A DNA stretch of 64,000 nucleotides from Pseudomonas fluorescens (lineage in GTDB: Bacteria > Pseudomonadota > Gammaproteobacteria > Pseudomonadales > Pseudomonadaceae): the NCBI RefSeq assembly GCF_005938625.1, contig NZ_VCNJ01000005.1:62001-126000 (forward strand), written 5' to 3'. Position 1 is the first letter of the stretch. Each line of letters begins with the position of its first letter. A program made the translations under genes and the position numbers. The notes beneath the pieces are model-generated. The model worked only from the letters and a program-made list of their open reading frames with translations. It was not told the origin of the DNA and made no database searches. Below are positions 38,132 through 47,117 of this stretch, in pieces.

Positions 38132-38854
38132 ATGCTGCGTACTATTTTCCGTCGTCTTACGAAGGCCCTGCTCTGGTTCGCCGGCGGCAGCATCTTGCTG
38201 GTGCTGGTGTTTCGCTTCGTGCCGCCGCCGGGCACGGCGTTAATGGTCGAGCGCAAGGTCGAATCCTGGGTCGATGGCGAGCCGATTGATCTGCAGCGCA
38301 CCTGGAAGCCGTGGGACGAAATCTCGGACGATCTCAAAGTCGCAGTCATGGCCGGTGAGGATCAGAAGTTTCCTGAGCATTGGGGCTTTGACTTCAGTGC
38401 GATCCAGGCAGCGCTCGCCCATAACGAACTCGGCGGCTCGATTCGCGGGGCCAGCACCTTGAGCCAGCAAGTGTCGAAAAACCTGTTTCTGTGGGCGGGT
38501 CGCAGCTATCTGCGTAAAGGCCTGGAAGCCTGGTTTACCGCGCTGATCGAAGTATTCTGGCCCAAGCAGCGGATTCTTGAGGTGTACCTGAACAGCGTCG
38601 AGTGGGATGACGGGGTGTTTGGCGCGGAAGCTGCGGCCCGACATCACTTTGGCGTGAGCGCGAAATCGTTGTCGCGGCAGCAGGCGAGTTATCTGGCGGC
38701 TGTTCTACCGAATCCTCGCGTCTGGAGTGCCAGCCATCCGACCGCTTATGTCTCGCGCCGGGCCGGGTGGATTCGGCAGCAGATGAGCCAGTTGGGTGGG
38801 GATAGCTATCTGCTGGGGCTCAATGATTCGCGGCGAGCACCGTGGTCTCGATAA
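38132..38854 (+). CDS. mtgA: Monofunctional peptidoglycan glycosyltransferase MtgA
   Basis: 240 residues from the ATG at 38132 (MLRTIFRRLTKALLWFAGGS). One N-terminal membrane anchor (about 10-30), then a GT51 domain with the catalytic Glu in AGEDQKFPEHWGFD, followed by GASTLSQQVSKNLFLW and a later KQRILEVYLNSVEW. Polymerises lipid II glycan strands; no transpeptidase domain. Confidence 0.95.
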   Translation: MLRTIFRRLTKALLWFAGGSILLVLVFRFVPPPGTALMVERKVESWVDGEPIDLQRTWKPWDEISDDLKVAVMAGEDQKFPEHWGFDFSAIQAALAHNELGGSIRGASTLSQQVSKNLFLWAGRSYLRKGLEAWFTALIEVFWPKQRILEVYLNSVEWDDGVFGAEAAARHHFGVSAKSLSRQQASYLAAVLPNPRVWSASHPTAYVSRRAGWIRQQMSQLGGDSYLLGLNDSRRAPWSR

Positions 38855-38888
38855 CCGATCAAAGATCTTCCAAACCCTGAAGATCCCT

Positions 38889-38976
38889 GTGGGAGCGAGC
38901 TTGCTCGCGAAGGCGGTGGGTCATTCAGCAGTGGCGGTGACTGACACTCCGCCTTCGCGAGCAAGCTCGCTCCCAC
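38889..38976. repeat. REP pair, family GTGGGAGCGAGCTTGCTCGCGAA
   Basis: Inverted copies at 38889-38911 and 38953-38976 between the convergent mtgA and rpoH genes. Confidence 0.85.
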
Positions 38977-39002
38977 ATAGGTTTTGTGTGAAGCCAGAAA
39001 TG

Positions 39003-39039
39003 AAAAACGCCCCGATCATCGCTGATCGGGGCGTTTTTT
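39003..39039 (-). terminator. Bidirectional factor-independent terminator of rpoH
   Basis: 11-bp perfect stem CGCCCCGATCA/TGATCGGGGCG (39008-39018 with 39023-39033), loop TCGC, with A5 on one side and T6 on the other. Placed 17 bases after the rpoH stop; it can also end mtgA transcripts. Confidence 0.9.
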
Positions 39040-39055
39040 ATTGCCTGCTCGCCGG

Positions 39056-39910
39056 TTATGCGGCGATCGACAACTTGAGCTTGTTCATCGCGCTCTTTTC
39101 GAGCTGACGGATCCGCTCGGCCGACACGTTGTACTTCTGCGCCAGGTCGTGCAGCGTGGCTTTTTCTTCTGCCAGCCAGCGCTGGTAGAGGATGTCGCGG
39201 CTACGCTCGTCCAGCACTTCCAGCGCTTCGTGCAGGTTGTGATTGGAGTTGTCGCTCCAGTCGGCATCTTCCAGTTGACGCGCCGGGTCGTACCGGTGGT
39301 CTTCCAGGTAGTTGGCCGGCGACTGGAAAGCGCTGTCGTCGTCGGCTTCAGCAGCCGGGTCGAAGGCCATGTCATGGCCGGTCAGGCGACTTTCCATCTC
39401 GCGCACTTCCCGCGGCTCAACGCCGAGGCTTTCCGCCACACGGTGGACTTCCTCGTTGTTCAGCCACGCCAGACGCTTCTTCTGGCTGCGCAGGTTGAAG
39501 AACAGCTTGCGCTGGGCCTTGGTGGTCGCGACTTTCACAATGCGCCAGTTGCGCAGGATGAACTCGTGAATTTCCGCCTTGATCCAGTGCACGGCGAACG
39601 ACACCAGACGCACACCCATTTCCGGGTTGAAGCGCTTTACGGCCTTCATCAGGCCGACGTTACCTTCCTGGATCAGGTCAGCCTGAGCCAGACCGTAGCC
39701 GGAATAGCTACGGGCGATATGTACGACAAAACGCAGGTGGGCGAGCACCATCTGCCGAGCCGCCCCCAAATCCTGCTCATAGTAGAGACTCTCGGCCAGT
39801 TCACGCTCCTGCTCCGGCGTCAGCAATGGAATGCTGTTGACGGTGTGCACGTAAGCTTCCAGGTTCGCACCCGGAACCAACGCATACGCAGGCTGCAAAG
39901 AATTGGTCAT
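39056..39910 (-). CDS. rpoH: Heat-shock sigma factor RpoH (sigma-32)
   Basis: 284 residues from the ATG at 39910 ([20 protein letters not shown]), with GGAGG 10 bases upstream; the open frame to 39982 is not needed. Core-binding region 2 [20 protein letters not shown] to [18 protein letters not shown], the RpoH box QRKLFFNLR, and a C-terminal helix-turn-helix ([20 protein letters not shown]). Directs heat-shock transcription. ftsX, ftsE and ftsY lie upstream, as in other gammaproteobacteria. Confidence 0.97.
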   Translation of the reverse strand: MTNSLQPAYALVPGANLEAYVHTVNSIPLLTPEQERELAESLYYEQDLGAARQMVLAHLRFVVHIARSYSGYGLAQADLIQEGNVGLMKAVKRFNPEMGVRLVSFAVHWIKAEIHEFILRNWRIVKVATTKAQRKLFFNLRSQKKRLAWLNNEEVHRVAESLGVEPREVREMESRLTGHDMAFDPAAEADDDSAFQSPANYLEDHRYDPARQLEDADWSDNSNHNLHEALEVLDERSRDILYQRWLAEEKATLHDLAQKYNVSAERIRQLEKSAMNKLKLSIAA

Positions 39911-39988
39911 ACGAAAAAACCTCCCACTTACATACTCGTGCCTCTCGGCACTGCGAAAAATTGACCGGGAACTCAAGTACAAGTTCCC

Positions 39989-40012
39989 AAAAAAACCGTG
40001 AGGTCAATCACG
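39989..40012 (-). terminator. Terminator after ftsX
   Basis: Read on the minus strand: CGTGA-TTGACC-TCACG, then G and T7, starting 13 bases after the ftsX stop. It separates the ftsYEX transcript from rpoH. The loop TTGACC could double as a -35 element for rpoH, but I see no convincing -10. Confidence 0.6.
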
Positions 40013-40025
40013 CGCAAAAAAGATT

Positions 40026-41051
40026 CTACTTCGGCGCCAACTCCCTGAGATGACGTGCGACTGCAATCCATGCACCGATATAACCCAACAGCACCGCGCC
40101 AAGCAAGAGCGACAGACCGTCGGCAACTGGCACTCCGGCCAGCGCGAAATCACTGCCGTACAAGCCGGCCAGTCCAACCACCGCATCGTTCAGCCAGTTC
40201 AGGCCGAACGCCAATACACCCCAGGACAATAGTCCCGCACCGAAGCCATATAGCGCGCCCATATAAAGGAAGGGGCGCCGCACATAGCTGTCAGTGCCGC
40301 CGACGAGTTTAATCACTTCTATCTCTGTGCGGCGGTTTTCAATATGAAGACGAATGGTATTGCCTATCACCAAAAGTAATGCAGAAACCAGCAGCACCGT
40401 CAGACCGAAGACAAAACGATCGCCAAGCTTGAGGATGGCAGCCAGACGCTCGACCCAGACTAGATCAAGTTGCGCCTGTTGTACCTTGGGCAGCTCGGAA
40501 AGTTTTTGTCTTAATGCTTCCAGCGTTGGCTTGTCGACTTCGTTCGGGGTAACCAGCACCACGCCCGGCAACGGGTTCTCCGGCAGCTCGCGCAGGGCTT
40601 CGCCCAGTCCGGACTGTTGCTGGAACTCCTCCAGCGCCTGATCACGGCCGACATATTCTGCATCAGCTACGCCGGGCATGCCTTTGATCTGCTCGCGCAG
40701 CGACTCGCCTTGCGCCGGGCTAGCGTCGAGTTGCAGATACAAGGATATCTGCGCCGCCCGCTGCCACGAACCGCCGAGACGCTCGACGTTGTTAAGCAAC
40801 AGCGAAAGCCCCATCGGCAGGCTCAGTGCGACCGCCATCACCATGCAGGTGAAGAAGCTACCGATCGGCTGTTTGCCCAAGCGACGTAGGCTGTCGAGCA
40901 GGCTGGCGCGATGGCTTTCGACCCAGGCGCGGAACAGCGTGGCGAAGTCCGGGCCATCGTCTTCGTCGTGTTTTTTCTTCTTCGGCGGCTGCGGATCGGC
41001 GGCTTTCGGGGCCACGCGCTCGGAAACTTTCGGACTGCGTGTCGCACTCAT
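40026..41051 (-). CDS. ftsX: Cell division ABC permease FtsX
   Basis: 341 residues: a cytoplasmic N-terminus, a first helix (about 72-92, FTCMVMAVALSLPMGLSLLL), a periplasmic loop, then three C-terminal helices (about 213-335). With FtsE it controls septal peptidoglycan hydrolases. Overlaps ftsE by 4 bases. Confidence 0.96.
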   Translation of the reverse strand: MSATRSPKVSERVAPKAADPQPPKKKKHDEDDGPDFATLFRAWVESHRASLLDSLRRLGKQPIGSFFTCMVMAVALSLPMGLSLLLNNVERLGGSWQRAAQISLYLQLDASPAQGESLREQIKGMPGVADAEYVGRDQALEEFQQQSGLGEALRELPENPLPGVVLVTPNEVDKPTLEALRQKLSELPKVQQAQLDLVWVERLAAILKLGDRFVFGLTVLLVSALLLVIGNTIRLHIENRRTEIEVIKLVGGTDSYVRRPFLYMGALYGFGAGLLSWGVLAFGLNWLNDAVVGLAGLYGSDFALAGVPVADGLSLLLGAVLLGYIGAWIAVARHLRELAPK

Positions 41052-41719
41052 TCTCCGGCCTCCCCGTCGCCAATCAATCGGCCGCGTTGCAGGGTCAGCA
41101 TGCGGTGACGCATGCGCGCGATCAGCGCCAGGTCGTGACTGGCGATCAGCACGCTGGTGCCCAGACGGTTGATGTCTTCGAACACGCCCATGATCTCGGC
41201 CGCCAGACGCGGGTCGAGGTTACCGGTCGGCTCGTCCGCCAGCAGCAAGGCCGGGCGGTGCACGATGGCGCGGGCGATGCCGACGCGCTGTTGCTGACCG
41301 GTGGACAGATCGCCCGGGTACAGATCGGTTTTATCCGACAGCGCCACGCGCTCAAGTGCCGAATCGACACGCTTGGCGATTTCGGCCTTGGACAAGCCAA
41401 GAATCTGCAGCGGCAAGGCGACGTTGTTGAACACCGTGCGATCGAACAGCAACTGGTGATTCTGGAACACCACGCCGATCTGCCGGCGCAGGAACGGAAT
41501 CTGCGCGTTGCTGATGGTGCTCAGGTCTTGCCCGGCCAGCAGCAGTTTGCCGCTGGTCGGACGTTCCATCGCCAGCAACAGGCGCAACAAGGTGGATTTA
41601 CCGGCACCGGAGTGGCCGGTAACAAACAAGAACTCGCCACGACGGACTCGAAAGCTCAGCTCATGCAAGCCGACGTGACCGTTCGGGTAGCGTTTACCGA
41701 CCTGTTCGAAACGAATCAT
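41048..41719 (-). CDS. ftsE: Cell division ABC ATPase FtsE
   Basis: 223 residues. Walker A GHSGAGKSTLL, signature LSTGQQQRVGIARA, Walker B ALLLADEPTGNLD and switch His in IASHDLAL. ATPase partner of FtsX. Overlaps ftsY by 4 bases. Confidence 0.97.
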   Translation of the reverse strand: MIRFEQVGKRYPNGHVGLHELSFRVRRGEFLFVTGHSGAGKSTLLRLLLAMERPTSGKLLLAGQDLSTISNAQIPFLRRQIGVVFQNHQLLFDRTVFNNVALPLQILGLSKAEIAKRVDSALERVALSDKTDLYPGDLSTGQQQRVGIARAIVHRPALLLADEPTGNLDPRLAAEIMGVFEDINRLGTSVLIASHDLALIARMRHRMLTLQRGRLIGDGEAGE

Positions 41720-43260
41720 GAACGCTCCCGCTCGGCAAACAGTGCCTGGACAAAGGGTTCGGCTTCAAAGGTACGCAAATCGTCGATGCCTTCACCGACG
41801 CCGATGTAGCGGATCGGCAGGCCGAACTGCTTGGCCAGGGCGAAGATCACCCCACCCTTGGCGGTACCGTCGAGTTTGGTCAGCGCCAGGCCGGTCAGTT
41901 CGACGGTCTGGTTGAATTGCTTGGCCTGGTTGATCGCGTTCTGGCCAGTACCGGCGTCGAGCACCAGCAGCACTTCGTGCGGCGCGTCGGCGTCGAGCTT
42001 ACCGATGACCCGGCGAACCTTTTTCAGCTCTTCCATCAGGTTGTCTTTGGTGTGCAGACGACCGGCGGTGTCAGCGATCAATACGTCGATGCCACGGGCC
42101 TTGGCGGCCTGCACGGCGTCGAAGATCACCGAAGCCGAGTCGGCGCCAGTGTGCTGGGCGATCACCGGAATCTTGTTGCGTTCGCCCCAGACCTGCAATT
42201 GCTCCACAGCGGCGGCGCGGAAGGTGTCACCGGCGGCGAGCATGACTTTCTTGCCTTCCAGTTGCAGCTTCTTCGCCAGTTTGCCGATGGTGGTGGTTTT
42301 GCCGGCGCCGTTGACGCCCACCACCAGAATCACGAACGGCTTGTTCTGCGAGACGATTTTCAGCGGTTGTTCGACCGGTTTGAGCATCGCGGCCAGTTCG
42401 GCCTGCAGGGATTTGTACAGCGCGTCGGCGTCGGCCAATTCCTTACGAGCAACCTTCTGGGTCAGGCGCTGGATGATCTGCGTGGTGGCTTCGACGCCGA
42501 CGTCAGCGGTCAGCAGACGGGTTTCGAGGTCATCAAGCAGATCGTCGTCGATGGTTTTGCGGCCGAGGAACAGGCTGGCCATGCCCTCGCCGATGCTGGC
42601 GCTGGTTTTCGACAGGCCTTGCTTGAGGCGGGCGAAGAAGCCGGCTTTGGTTTCTTCAGTGCGCGGGGCTTCGACGGGCGCTTCTGCAACCACTTCGACT
42701 GGCGCAGCGGCGACAAGTGCAGGTGCAGGTGCAGGTGCAGGTGCAGGTGCAGGCTCGGGCTGTTGAATGACCGGGGCAACAGGGGCGACAACTACTGGAG
42801 CAACAGGCTCGGGAACAATAGTTTCAGCGACTACAGGTTCTGCAACAACCGGCGCAGGCTCGACCAGCGGCTCAATAACAGCCGGAGCAACTTCGGCCAC
42901 AAACGCAGCAGGCGCAGGAATCACTGGCGTAACGTGTGGCGCAGCCTCTTCAACCAATGCCACCGGCTCTTCCGCCACCGGCAAGGTCAGCCACGGCTCG
43001 GCCGCCGGGGTCAGCGGCAGTTCGGCCGCGACAGGCGCTTCAGACTCTGGCTCAGCCGGTTGCAACACCGGTTCGGCAAGCGGCAGCACAATCGGTGCCG
43101 GCTCTTCTTCTATTACCGGAGCCGGCGCGGGAGCGGGTTCAGGAATCGCGGGCGGCTGTTCGACGACGGGTTCCTGCGGTTTCTTACGCAGCCATCCGAA
43201 CAGGCTTTTCTTCTCGCCAGCCGCAGCTGGGGTCTTCTTGTCGTCGTTGGAACCAAACAT
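41716..43260 (-). CDS. ftsY: Signal recognition particle receptor FtsY
   Basis: 514 residues. An acidic Glu/Pro/Ala-rich N-terminal half (about 20-200) is followed by the four-helix N domain and the GTPase G domain: GVNGAGKTTTIGKLAKKL, DTFRAAAVEQL, DTAGRLHTKDNLMEEL, LTKLDGTAKGG. Receives SRP-bound ribosomes at the membrane. The N-terminal region contains a perfect hexanucleotide tandem repeat (42718-42753) coding for Pro-Ala pairs, so its length may vary between strains. Confidence 0.96.
   Translation of the reverse strand: MFGSNDDKKTPAAAGEKKSLFGWLRKKPQEPVVEQPPAIPEPAPAPAPVIEEEPAPIVLPLAEPVLQPAEPESEAPVAAELPLTPAAEPWLTLPVAEEPVALVEEAAPHVTPVIPAPAAFVAEVAPAVIEPLVEPAPVVAEPVVAETIVPEPVAPVVVAPVAPVIQQPEPAPAPAPAPAPALVAAAPVEVVAEAPVEAPRTEETKAGFFARLKQGLSKTSASIGEGMASLFLGRKTIDDDLLDDLETRLLTADVGVEATTQIIQRLTQKVARKELADADALYKSLQAELAAMLKPVEQPLKIVSQNKPFVILVVGVNGAGKTTTIGKLAKKLQLEGKKVMLAAGDTFRAAAVEQLQVWGERNKIPVIAQHTGADSASVIFDAVQAAKARGIDVLIADTAGRLHTKDNLMEELKKVRRVIGKLDADAPHEVLLVLDAGTGQNAINQAKQFNQTVELTGLALTKLDGTAKGGVIFALAKQFGLPIRYIGVGEGIDDLRTFEAEPFVQALFAERERS
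42718..42753. repeat. Six tandem TGCAGG hexamers inside ftsY
   Basis: Six perfect copies of TGCAGG, encoding alternating Pro and Ala in the acidic N-terminal region of FtsY. Unit length is a multiple of three, so slippage would change length without shifting the frame. Confidence 0.9.
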
Positions 43261-43605
43261 GGAGGACGGCTATCTCACGGTAGCGACGCGCCATAAGGGC
43301 GCCCCGGCAAATAAATATTCGATGCAGAACAGACTGTGTTTCATCCAGCTTGTTCACGCGCAACATTTTGTCGAGGCGCCAGAGGCACCTCAAAGGTCGA
43401 TTAATACGAAGGACTGGAACGGCATCGTCGGCGAAAACGCAGAGTTTAGCTGACAAACTCAAAGCTTCTGCCGGGAACCCATACAACCTATCGACCGATC
43501 AGTGGCTTGATAGGCGTGGCCGCCAGTAAAACGGATCAGTATCCTAGCACCCTCTCGCCCGCCGACGCTAAGACCAAGCGGGCAGCCCAACAGGTTAAAA
43601 AACGA
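43261..43605. other. Divergent intergenic region between ftsY and the M16 peptidase gene
   Basis: 345 bases with no gene that I can support. It must hold both promoters. An AT-rich patch at about 43310-43322 (AAATAAATATTCG) is the best candidate for the ftsY -10 region. The open frame from 43507 extends the M16 protein upstream, but without a signal peptide. Confidence 0.4.
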
Positions 43606-44961
43606 ATGAATGCTCTAGCCCGCCGCGCTGCAGGCCTGCTGCTCAGCACAGTCTGCCTGCCCCTTTCGGCCCTGGCGGCCGACCCGCAACCGACTCACGA
43701 ATTCACCCTCGACAATGGCCTCAAGGTCGTCGTGCGCGAAGACCATCGCGCGCCGGTGGTGGTGTCGCAGGTCTGGTACAAGGTCGGTTCCAGCTACGAA
43801 ACTCCGGGCCAGACCGGTCTGTCTCACGCGCTTGAGCACATGATGTTCAAGGGCAGCGAGAAAGTCGGCCCCGGCGAAGCGTCGCTGATCCTGCGTGATC
43901 TGGGCGCCGAAGAGAACGCCTTCACCAGCGACGACTTCACCGCTTACTACCAAGTGCTGGCCCGCGACCGTCTGGGCGTTGCCTTCGAACTGGAAGCCGA
44001 TCGCATGGCCAATCTGCGCCTGCCGGCCGACGAGTTTGCCAAGGAAATCGAAGTCATCAAGGAAGAGCGCCGCTTGCGCACCGATGACAAGCCGATGTCC
44101 AAGGCCTACGAGCGCTACAAGGCCATGGCCTACCCGGCCAGCGGCTACCACACGCCGACCATCGGCTGGATGGCCGACCTCGACCGCATGAAAGTCGAAG
44201 AGCTGCGCCACTGGTACCAATCCTGGTACGTGCCGAACAACGCCACGCTGGTGGTGGTCGGCGATGTCACCCCGGATGAAGTGAAAACCCTCGCCCAACG
44301 CTACTTCGGCCCGATAGCCAAGCGCGACGTGCCACCGGCGAAAAAACCACTGGAACTGGCCGAACCCGGCGAACGCCAGATCACTCTGCACGTGCAGACG
44401 CAATTGCCGAGCCTGATGCTCGGTTTCAACGTGCCAAGCATCGCCACCGCTGAAGACAAGCGCTCGGTCAACGCCCTGCGCCTGATCTCGGCGCTGCTCG
44501 ACGGCGGCTACAGCGGGCGCATCCCGACACAACTGGAGCGCGGCGAGGAACTGGTTTCCGGCGGTTCGTCGAGCTACGACGCCTACACCCGTGGCGACAG
44601 CCTGTTCACCCTGTCGGCAACCCCGAACACGCAGAAGAAAAAGACCATGGCGCAAGCCGAGGCCGGCCTGTGGAAGCTGCTCGAACAGCTGAAAACCACC
44701 GCGCCGTCCGCCGCAGAACTGGAGCGCGTGCGTGCGCAGGTAATCGCCGGCCTGGTCTTCGAACGTGATTCGATCACCAGCCAGGCCACGGCGATTGGCC
44801 AACTGGAAACCGTCGGCCTGTCGTGGAAACTGATGGACACCGAACTCGCCGATCTGGAAAGCGTGACCCCGCAAGACATCCAGAACGCCGCCAAGCTGTA
44901 TTTCACCCGCGAACGTCTCAGCGTCGCCCACGTCCTGCCACTGGAGACGACTCATGAGTAA
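43606..44961 (+). CDS. M16 family zinc peptidase, catalytic member
   Basis: 451 residues from the ATG at 43606, which gives a signal peptide (MNALARRAAGLLLSTVCLPLSALA). Inverted zinc motif HALEH in GLSHALEHMMFKG, with the downstream Glu in IEVIKEERRLR. Predicted periplasmic. The second half lacks a zinc site. It overlaps the next M16 gene by 8 bases, suggesting a two-subunit assembly like other bacterial M16B pairs. Confidence 0.92.
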   Translation: MNALARRAAGLLLSTVCLPLSALAADPQPTHEFTLDNGLKVVVREDHRAPVVVSQVWYKVGSSYETPGQTGLSHALEHMMFKGSEKVGPGEASLILRDLGAEENAFTSDDFTAYYQVLARDRLGVAFELEADRMANLRLPADEFAKEIEVIKEERRLRTDDKPMSKAYERYKAMAYPASGYHTPTIGWMADLDRMKVEELRHWYQSWYVPNNATLVVVGDVTPDEVKTLAQRYFGPIAKRDVPPAKKPLELAEPGERQITLHVQTQLPSLMLGFNVPSIATAEDKRSVNALRLISALLDGGYSGRIPTQLERGEELVSGGSSSYDAYTRGDSLFTLSATPNTQKKKTMAQAEAGLWKLLEQLKTTAPSAAELERVRAQVIAGLVFERDSITSQATAIGQLETVGLSWKLMDTELADLESVTPQDIQNAAKLYFTRERLSVAHVLPLETTHE

Positions 44962-46441
44962 GCGCAAATCCCCACGCCTGCTGCTCGGCCTGATCGCCGT
45001 GGCGGTGATCGGCTCTGCCGCTCTGTACCTGTCGCCAGGCGCTGACAGCAATGCCAGCGAAGCCTTGGACAACGCCAAGTCCAGCCAGAAGCTGCAATCG
45101 CTGACCGAACTCGACGGCAAGGCCCCGGCCAGCCGCAAACTCGACGTACAGACCTGGAACACCGCCGAAGGCGCCAAAGTGCTGTTCGTCGAAGCCCATG
45201 AGTTGCCGATGTTCGACATGCGCCTGATCTTCGCTGCCGGCAGCAGCCAGGACGGCAACGCGTCGGGGCTGGCGGTACTGACCAACGCAATGCTCAACGA
45301 AGGTGTCGCCGGCAAAGACGTCGGCGCCATCGCTCAGGGCTTTGAAGGCCTCGGTGCGGATTTCGGCAACGGTGCGTTCAAGGACATGGCGCTGGCCTCG
45401 TTGCGCAGCCTGAGTGCTGCCGACAAGCGTGAACCGGCGTTGAAGCTGTTCTCGGAAGTCATCGGCAAACCGACCTTCCCGGCCGACTCGTTCGCGCGCA
45501 TCAAAAACCAGATGCTCGCCGGTTTCGAGTACCAGAAACAGAACCCCGGCAAACTCGCCAGCCTTGAGATGATGAAGCGCCTTTACGGCGATCACCCGTA
45601 CGCGCATTCCAGCGACGGCAATCCGCAAAGCGTGCCGAAGATTACCCTCGCGCAATTGCGTGAGTTCCACGCCAAAGCCTACGCGGCTGGCAACGTGGTA
45701 ATCGCGCTGGTCGGCGACCTGTCGCGTGCGGAGGCCGAGGCAATTGCCAATCAGGTCTCCAGCGCCCTGCCCAAAGGCCCGGCGCTGGCAAAGATCGCTC
45801 AGCCGCAGGAACCGAAAGCCAGCGTCAACCATATCGAATTCCCGTCGAAGCAGACCAACCTGATGCTCGCGCAACTGGGCATCGACCGTGACGACCCGGA
45901 TTACGCGGCGCTGTCGATGGGCAACCAGATCCTCGGTGGCGGCGGTTTCGGTACGCGCCTGATGAGCGAAGTGCGCGAGAAGCGCGGCCTGACCTACGGC
46001 GTGTACTCGGCATTCAGCCCGATGCAGGCACGTGGCCCGTTCATGATCAATCTGCAGACCCGCGCGGAAATGAGCGAAGGCACCCTGAAACTGGTGCAGG
46101 ACGTGCTCGCCGACTACCTGAAAACCGGGCCGACGCAGAAAGAACTCGATGACGCCAAACGCGAGCTGGCCGGCAGCTTCCCGCTGTCCACCGCGAGCAA
46201 CGCCGATATCGTCGGCCAACTCGGCGCCATGGGCTTCTATAATCTGCCGCTGAGCTACCTGGATGATTTCATGCGTCAGTCGCAGAGCCTGACGGTGGAG
46301 CAAGTCCGCGACGCCCTGAACAAACACCTGAGCACGGACAAAATGGTCATTGTTACCGCGGGTCCAACCGTGCCGCAAAAGCCGTTACCGGCCCCATCTG
46401 ATAAACCTGCCGAGCAACCGCTCGGGGTTCCGGAGCATTAA
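44954..46441 (+). CDS. M16 family peptidase-like subunit, no zinc motif
   Basis: 495 residues with an N-terminal hydrophobic segment (LLLGLIAVAVIGSAALYL) and the M16 fold (MFDMRLIFAAGSSQDG to EVREKRGLTYGVYSAFSPM). Where the partner has HxxEH this protein reads VLTNAMLNEG, so it cannot bind zinc there. The arginine/tyrosine pair of the R-Y motif is kept (KRGLTYG). Likely the non-catalytic half of a heteromer. Confidence 0.9.
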   Translation: MSKRKSPRLLLGLIAVAVIGSAALYLSPGADSNASEALDNAKSSQKLQSLTELDGKAPASRKLDVQTWNTAEGAKVLFVEAHELPMFDMRLIFAAGSSQDGNASGLAVLTNAMLNEGVAGKDVGAIAQGFEGLGADFGNGAFKDMALASLRSLSAADKREPALKLFSEVIGKPTFPADSFARIKNQMLAGFEYQKQNPGKLASLEMMKRLYGDHPYAHSSDGNPQSVPKITLAQLREFHAKAYAAGNVVIALVGDLSRAEAEAIANQVSSALPKGPALAKIAQPQEPKASVNHIEFPSKQTNLMLAQLGIDRDDPDYAALSMGNQILGGGGFGTRLMSEVREKRGLTYGVYSAFSPMQARGPFMINLQTRAEMSEGTLKLVQDVLADYLKTGPTQKELDDAKRELAGSFPLSTASNADIVGQLGAMGFYNLPLSYLDDFMRQSQSLTVEQVRDALNKHLSTDKMVIVTAGPTVPQKPLPAPSDKPAEQPLGVPEH

Positions 46442-47055
46442 TGGCAACTCGTTCCCCTAAAAAACCTGCGCATAACGTCCACAACGGTGTGAACCAGTTG
46501 CGCATCATTGGCGGTCAATGGCGCAGTCGCAAGCTGAGCTTTCCCGACGCACCGGGCCTGCGCCCGACGCCGGATCGCGTGCGTGAAACCCTGTTCAACT
46601 GGCTCGCACCTTACGTTGAAGGGGCCAAGGTCCTTGATCCATTCGCCGGCAGCGGCGCGCTGTTTCTCGAAGCACTGTCCCGTGGCGCGGCCATGGGGCA
46701 GGCGCTGGACGCGAGCAACATCGCTGTCTCCAGCCTGAAGGAACATCTCGGCACCCTACGCTGCAGCAACGGCCAGGTGCAAACCGCCGACGCCCTGCGT
46801 TATCTGGAAACCCAGACCGCCAGCGCGTTCGACCTGGTGTTCCTTGACCCGCCGTTCAACCAGAACCTGCTGCCGGCCGTTTGCACCTTGCTCGAAGAGC
46901 GTCAGTGGCTGGCGCCCGACTCGTGGATCTACACTGAAAGCGAAACGGCACCATCGACGCTGGGCCTGCCGGGCAACTGGCGCCTGCACCGCGAACAGAA
47001 ATCCGGCCGGGTTTATTACGCGCTGTGGCAACGTACGGCAGAGATCGCCGGTTAA
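46441..47055 (+). CDS. rsmD: 16S rRNA (guanine966-N2)-methyltransferase RsmD
   Basis: 204 residues, ATG sharing a base with the previous stop (TAATG). SAM-binding VLDPFAGSGALFLEALSRGA and catalytic DPPFNQ (LVFLDPPF). Contains the N-terminal RIIGGQWRSRKLSFP typical of RsmD. In pseudomonads it usually precedes coaD; here coaD lies 7.5 kb away. Confidence 0.95.
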   Translation: MATRSPKKPAHNVHNGVNQLRIIGGQWRSRKLSFPDAPGLRPTPDRVRETLFNWLAPYVEGAKVLDPFAGSGALFLEALSRGAAMGQALDASNIAVSSLKEHLGTLRCSNGQVQTADALRYLETQTASAFDLVFLDPPFNQNLLPAVCTLLEERQWLAPDSWIYTESETAPSTLGLPGNWRLHREQKSGRVYYALWQRTAEIAG

Positions 47056-47117
47056 CCGACCGGTTTGAACAAGCGGCGCGCTTCGAACGAGGCCGCCGCG
47101 CTGCATCGAGAATCATC

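Noticed and set aside
39910..39982. 24-residue N-terminal extension of RpoH
   Set aside because: The ATG at 39910 has GGAGG at a proper distance and begins the conserved sigma-32 N-terminus; the extension crosses an AT-rich leader.
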